Shown: positions 6,306-8,799 of the stretch, in pieces
How the letters are laid out: each line of letters starts with the position of its first letter
How positions within the stretch are numbered: position 1 is the stretch's first letter
DNA from: Actinomycetota bacterium
GTDB lineage: Bacteria > Actinomycetota > Acidimicrobiia > Acidimicrobiales > JAHWKP01
Reading direction: 5' to 3'
NCBI GenBank assembly: GCA_019347775.1
Contig: JAHWKP010000065.1
Span: 1-8,799, forward strand
Length of the DNA stretch: 8,799 nt
Translations under genes and position numbers: made by a program
The notes under the pieces: generated by a model
The model's input: only the letters and a program-made list of their open reading frames with translations
Told to the model about the DNA's origin: nothing
Databases searched by the model: none

Positions 6306-6797
6306 GTGCGTGTGGTGATTGCCGGCTTCGGCAACGTGTTGCGGGGCGACGACGGGTTCGGCGTCGCCGTGGCTCATGCACTCCTCAACTTGCCGCTACC
6401 ACCCGAAGTAACGGTGATGGAGATCGGCATCGGCGGGATTCATCTCGTGCAGGAGCTGCTCTCGCCGGCTGACGTGCTCATCATCGTCGATGCTTCCGAC
6501 TTGAACCGCGCTCCCGGGACCGTTGTAGTCATGGAACCTGAAATCACCGACGTCGTCGCCCTTGCTCTGCCTGAGCGCCGCGACGAGCTCGCAGACATGC
6601 ACTACGCCACTCCGGACCGGACCCTGATCCTGGCCGGCGGGCTCGGCATCGTGCCCGCCACGACGTGGTTCGTCGGCTGCCAGCCGCTCCACTCCGATGA
6701 CCCCGAGATCGGCCTCAGCGCGCCTGTCCGCGCCGCCGTAGCGCCTGCCGTAGAGGAAGTACGCCGCCTTGTGCGCGACGCAGGCGTCAGGTGGTGA
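6306..6797 (+). CDS. hyaD: Hydrogenase maturation protease, HyaD/HybD family (M52), canonical
   Basis: This endopeptidase checks nickel insertion and then cuts the C-terminal extension off the hydrogenase large subunit. In 163 residues it has the complete family signature: AGFGNVLRGDDGFG (6-19), IIVDASDLNRAPGTV (59-73) and DMHYATPD (97-104). D16, D62 and H99 match the nickel-binding Glu/Asp, Asp and His of HybD. The likely substrate is the large subunit at 1959-3860, cut after DPCMPCTTH. The GTG at 6306 was chosen because it puts the first beta strand (RVVIAGFG) at the N-terminus, as in the family; the open frame upstream is antisense to the TPR gene. It appears to be transcribed from a promoter shared with the TPR operon. 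Its last 11 bases overlap the 3' end of the convergent gene at 6787-7059. The symbol indicates the family, not strict orthology. Confidence 0.9.
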   Translation: MRVVIAGFGNVLRGDDGFGVAVAHALLNLPLPPEVTVMEIGIGGIHLVQELLSPADVLIIVDASDLNRAPGTVVVMEPEITDVVALALPERRDELADMHYATPDRTLILAGGLGIVPATTWFVGCQPLHSDDPEIGLSAPVRAAVAPAVEEVRRLVRDAGVRW

Positions 6798-7059
6798 TGC
6801 GGGTTCTGCCCAATTCGACCGGCGTCGCGGTTGGTTCTGAGCGCTGATCGCCGAGGCCGTACGCATCCAAGAGCCACGCCACGGCGGGGTCGGCCCTGGC
6901 AGCGTCCACAGCGGAATCATCCACCGCAGCGACGAATCGTGTCAGCGCAGAGCGGTGCAGAACGTCGAGTCCGTCGAGCAGCTCGAAGACCAACGCACTT
7001 GTCTCCTGAGGAAGCTCCTCGATTCTTGCCAGCAGCTCCTCGAGACGGTCCAGGAGCAT
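6787..7059 (-). CDS. 90-aa helical protein, like the N-terminal domain of a hydrogenase-linked NifU-like protein
   Basis: This is a small soluble protein. Residues 1-70 look like three or four amphipathic helices: a Leu/Glu-rich start (LLDRLEELLARIEELP), a middle LLDGLDVLHRSALTRFV, and DPAVAWLLDAYGLGD. From memory this resembles the helical N-terminal part of NifU-like proteins found in actinobacterial hydrogenase clusters, which end that part with a 'DP-hydrophobic-LL-HGL' motif; the cluster-binding NifU part with its CxxC is absent here. There are no cysteines, so it does not bind an iron-sulfur cluster itself. It is third in a minus-strand operon, 20 bases after the 7080-7331 gene, with a weak GAGCTGG ribosome site. 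It overlaps the 3' end of the protease gene by 11 bases. The family link is uncertain. Confidence 0.65.
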   Translation of the reverse strand: MLLDRLEELLARIEELPQETSALVFELLDGLDVLHRSALTRFVAAVDDSAVDAARADPAVAWLLDAYGLGDQRSEPTATPVELGRTRITT

Positions 7060-7079
7060 TGCCAGCTCGTCGCCGCCGC

Positions 7080-7331
7080 TCAGGACGCCCCCGCGTCAGA
7101 ACCGCTGGCCGGCTCGAAGATTTCAGCAGTCGCACACAGCTCCTCGTTGAGGCTTGCGAGGAGGCCTTGCAGCGGCTGGGCGCGGGAGGCGATGTTGCCG
7201 ACCGTCGAGTCGATAGCCGACAGGGCTCGAACGATTCGTACGAGCAGCACGACTACCACGATCAGGAAGACCGCTACCGCGGCGAGAAGCAGGCCGGTGA
7301 CGATGATGGCGAAGAGGGCGGGAAGGGCCAT
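7080..7331 (-). CDS. Small single-span membrane protein, 83 aa
   Basis: One long hydrophobic span occupies residues about 4-33 (FAIIVTGLLLAAVAVFLIVV and onward). It is followed by a helical tail with a heptad-like pattern (RIVRALSAIDSTVGNIASRAQPLQ) and a short acidic, Ser/Ala-rich end; the single Cys is in NEELCATAEIF. The architecture resembles DUF948-type and other coiled-coil membrane proteins, but I cannot assign a family. The ATG at 7331 has AGGAG 7 bases upstream, and that site overlaps the TAG stop of the preceding gene, so the two are translationally coupled. It is the second gene of the 7589-to-6787 operon and matches the layout of the proteins at 59-316 and 320-565 on the other side of the hydrogenase. 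Confidence 0.75.
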   Translation of the reverse strand: MALPALFAIIVTGLLLAAVAVFLIVVVVLLVRIVRALSAIDSTVGNIASRAQPLQGLLASLNEELCATAEIFEPASGSDAGAS

Positions 7332-7340
7332 GAGTGACTC

Positions 7341-7589
7341 CTATTCCCGCCGTCCGAGGGCCTCTACGTATCGCGTAGTGCCCTCCCGGGCCACGGCCGC
7401 GAGCTCAGCTGTCCGCTCCAACCCCGTGACCGGTTCCAGTCGGCTCGCCAGCAACTCGGCATCGCCGACGATGTCGCGGGCATAGCGGGCGATCTCGAGG
7501 GCGGTGCGCACGATCCACACCGCGAGGAGCAGGACCACCGGGACCACCACAAACAGGACCCCGATGCCGTAGACCCACCACAGCCACAT
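7341..7589 (-). CDS. Small single-span membrane protein, 82 aa
   Basis: The N-terminus is Trp-rich (MWLWWVYGIG) and runs straight into a hydrophobic span to about residue 27 (VLFVVVPVVLLLAVWIV). A helical tail with mixed charge follows (EIARYARDIVGDAELLASRLEPV, then AAVAREGTTRYVEAL). The ATG at 7589 has the strongest ribosome site in the window, GGAAGGAG, with a 5-base gap, suggesting a well-expressed first gene of the operon. It stops 9 bases before the next small membrane gene. No named family is recognised. The interfacial Trp residues and single span suit a membrane anchor or a partner in a membrane complex; this is inference. Confidence 0.75.
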   Translation of the reverse strand: MWLWWVYGIGVLFVVVPVVLLLAVWIVRTALEIARYARDIVGDAELLASRLEPVTGLERTAELAAVAREGTTRYVEALGRRE

Positions 7590-7707
7590 AAGAGCTCCTT
7601 CCCTTGCCTTTCATTCTGCCCGATTTGCTCACCTCCGCCTCCGGACCGAGCACCAAGGCGCATGCAGGCTGCGATACTCGCATCATCAGTGAGGGAGAGG
7701 TCACACC
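7590..7707. other. Divergent intergenic region, 118 bases
   Basis: This lies between the small-membrane operon (minus) and the CooC-like frame (plus). It holds a ribosome site at each end (GGAAGGAG, minus, within 7595-7602; GGGAGAGG, plus, 7693-7700). A weak -10-like GATACT at 7673-7678 on the plus strand has no matching -35. Compared with its surroundings the region is richer in A/T at 7606-7630. I see no strong inverted repeat, terminator or RNA structure in it. Confidence 0.4.
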
Positions 7708-8799
7708 GTGAAGCTGGGCATTGTCGGCAAGGGGGGCGTCGGCAAAACAACTCTGTCGGCCCTCCTGGCCAGCACGTGGGCGGCCAAAGGGCGCAGCGTC
7801 GTGGCAATCGATACGGATTCGAACCCGAACCTCGGCTTCTCGCTGGGTCTCAACGCAGCCGCGACCGAGGCTCTTCCGGTATTACCTCGCTCGGTGATCG
7901 CCGGTAGTGGTGGCGGTGAGACCGCGGCTGACCTTCTCCGCGATTACGGACGCCCGACGCCCGCGGGGGTAACGATCCTCTCGGCGATCCGCGTCACGGA
8001 GGCGGGCGCCGGCTGCACATGCTCTGGCCACGCGACCGTGCGGACGTTGTTGGGTGACGTCCTCGAGCAGCAGACCGAGTCCAAGCCGCTGGCCGAGACG
8101 CTCACGAAGGTGCGCAAGGACGTCGAGGCGGGCCTCCCGCTCTCGGACTCGATGGAGCGCCACCCCAAGGTCTTCAACGGCCTGTTCGTCGCGATGACCC
8201 GCGCCGGCGAGACCGGCGGGATGCTCGAGGACGCCCTGCTGCGCGTCGCCGACCAGCTCGAGGCCGACGACGACCTGCGGCGCAAGGTCAAGAGCGCGAT
8301 GGCCTACCCGGCGGTGGTGCTGGGCTTCTCGATGCTGGTGCTCATAGCCCTGATCGTCTTCATCGTCCCCGTGTTCGTGGGCGTCTTCGAGGAGTTCGAC
8401 AGTGAGCTCCCGGCCATCACCAAGTTCACGGTGTTCCTCTCCGAGACCATGACCAAGCTCTGGTACGTATGGATCGCCGGCGGTGTCGGGGGTGTGATCG
8501 CCTTCCAGAAGTGGCGCAAGAGCACGTGGGGCCGGCCGCAGTGGGACAGGTTGCGCCTGCGCATCCCCTTCAAGATCGGTGACATCGTCCAGAAGGTGTC
8601 CCTGGCGCGCTGGTCGCGCACATTCAGCGCGCTGACCTCCGCCGGCGTGCCGGTCCTCGAGGCCATCGAGATCACGGGCAAGACGGCGGGCAACACCCTC
8701 GTGGAACGCGCCATGGACGACGTGACCGCCTCAGTGAAGCGCGGCGGCACCATCGCCGGCCCCCTGGGGTCCATCCCTGTCTTCCCCGCGATGGTCACC
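7708..8799 (+). CDS. CooC-like nickel-insertion ATPase N-terminus joined in frame to PilC/GspF membrane protein (partial, suspected chimera)
   Basis: The frame is open for 364 codons to the window edge. Residues 1-117 match the CooC branch of the MinD/ParA P-loop ATPases: deviant Walker A GKGGVGKTT (7-15), VAIDTDSNPN (32-41), and the GAGCTCSGHATVR motif with a C-x-C pair (C103, C105) that in CooC binds nickel at the dimer interface. In hydrogenase loci such a protein could help nickel delivery. The later ATPase motifs are missing. From about residue 118 the sequence is instead a type II secretion/type IV pilus inner-membrane platform protein (PilC/GspF): the tail of the first F domain (AGLPLSDSM, KVFNGLFVAM, RAGETGG, KSAMAYPAVV), spans at about 202-225 and 252-266, and a second F domain from RWSRTFSALTSAGVPVLEA. 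GTG 7708 has GGGAGAGG 7 bases upstream. The two halves differ sharply in codon use. The CooC part probably belongs to this locus; the PilC part probably does not. Confidence 0.75.
   Translation, partial: MKLGIVGKGGVGKTTLSALLASTWAAKGRSVVAIDTDSNPNLGFSLGLNAAATEALPVLPRSVIAGSGGGETAADLLRDYGRPTPAGVTILSAIRVTEAGAGCTCSGHATVRTLLGDVLEQQTESKPLAETLTKVRKDVEAGLPLSDSMERHPKVFNGLFVAMTRAGETGGMLEDALLRVADQLEADDDLRRKVKSAMAYPAVVLGFSMLVLIALIVFIVPVFVGVFEEFDSELPAITKFTVFLSETMTKLWYVWIAGGVGGVIAFQKWRKSTWGRPQWDRLRLRIPFKIGDIVQKVSLARWSRTFSALTSAGVPVLEAIEITGKTAGNTLVERAMDDVTASVKRGGTIAGPLGSIPVFPAMVT
8050..8078 (+). other. Junction between CooC-like and PilC/GspF-like sequence
   Basis: The encoded stretch LLGDVLEQQTESKPLAE can be read both as the CooC segment after the C-x-C motif (LLGDVLE) and as the PilC segment DVLEQQTESKPL. 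The break therefore sits in a short stretch where the two families could share nearly the same DNA. Third-position GC, counted by hand, is about 77% over the 117 codons before 8059 and about 96% over the 247 codons after. A short shared word joining unrelated genomes is the usual signature of a metagenome misjoin. Confidence 0.65.

Noticed and set aside
8304..8798. Minus-strand open frame at the window end
   Set aside because: It is antisense to PilC/GspF sequence with clear motifs; its product is low-complexity.
1..8799. CRISPR arrays, insertion sequences, tRNA or rRNA genes
   Set aside because: I found no regularly spaced repeats, transposase motifs, or RNA-gene signatures by reading both strands.

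Overview
The window is GC-rich DNA, most likely from an actinobacterium (Actinomycetota; genus not resolvable). It uses several GTG starts, TAnnnT-type -10 motifs, tightly packed genes, and an actinobacterial-type (group 1h, 'Hhy') [NiFe]-hydrogenase. Group 1h enzymes oxidise H2 at atmospheric or near-atmospheric concentration and feed the electrons to respiration.

Layout. Bases 1-565 hold two complete tiny membrane-protein genes and the start of a third, all on the minus strand. Across an 82-base divergent region with a 19-bp inverted repeat, the plus strand carries the hydrogenase small subunit (648-1952), the large subunit (1959-3860) and a degenerate HyaD-type protein that has lost its nickel ligands (3868-4365). 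Converging on these from the minus strand is a two-gene operon: a TPR protein (5061-6284) and a biotin-protein-ligase-like protein whose key lysine is replaced (4369-5064), joined by an ATGA overlap. Back to back with that operon, and apparently sharing its promoter, is a canonical HyaD-type maturation protease (6306-6797, plus). A minus-strand operon follows: two more tiny membrane proteins (7341-7589, 7080-7331) and a 90-residue helical protein (6787-7059). Last is a plus-strand reading frame (7708 to the window edge) that begins as a CooC-like nickel-insertion ATPase and switches without a stop into a PilC/GspF-type secretion membrane protein.

How the parts fit. Almost everything except the 3' end can be read as one hydrogenase locus: structural subunits, a protease that would remove the 20-residue C-terminal extension of the large subunit, a possible nickel-delivery ATPase, a TPR scaffold, two 'dead-enzyme' homologues (protease-like and biotin-ligase-like), and at least four, probably five, single-span membrane proteins. 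The hydrogenase subunits show no Tat signal and no membrane span, so the small membrane proteins are candidates for anchoring it or linking it to the quinone pool; this is inference. No hypA-F genes, cytochrome b or Rieske protein lie in the window.

Main caution. The CooC-to-PilC join at about 8050-8075 coincides with a sharp change in codon use (GC at third positions about 77% before and about 96% after, by hand count). It falls where both families can encode the same short peptide. It is more likely an assembly chimera than a natural fusion, so sequence after about 8060 may come from a different organism.
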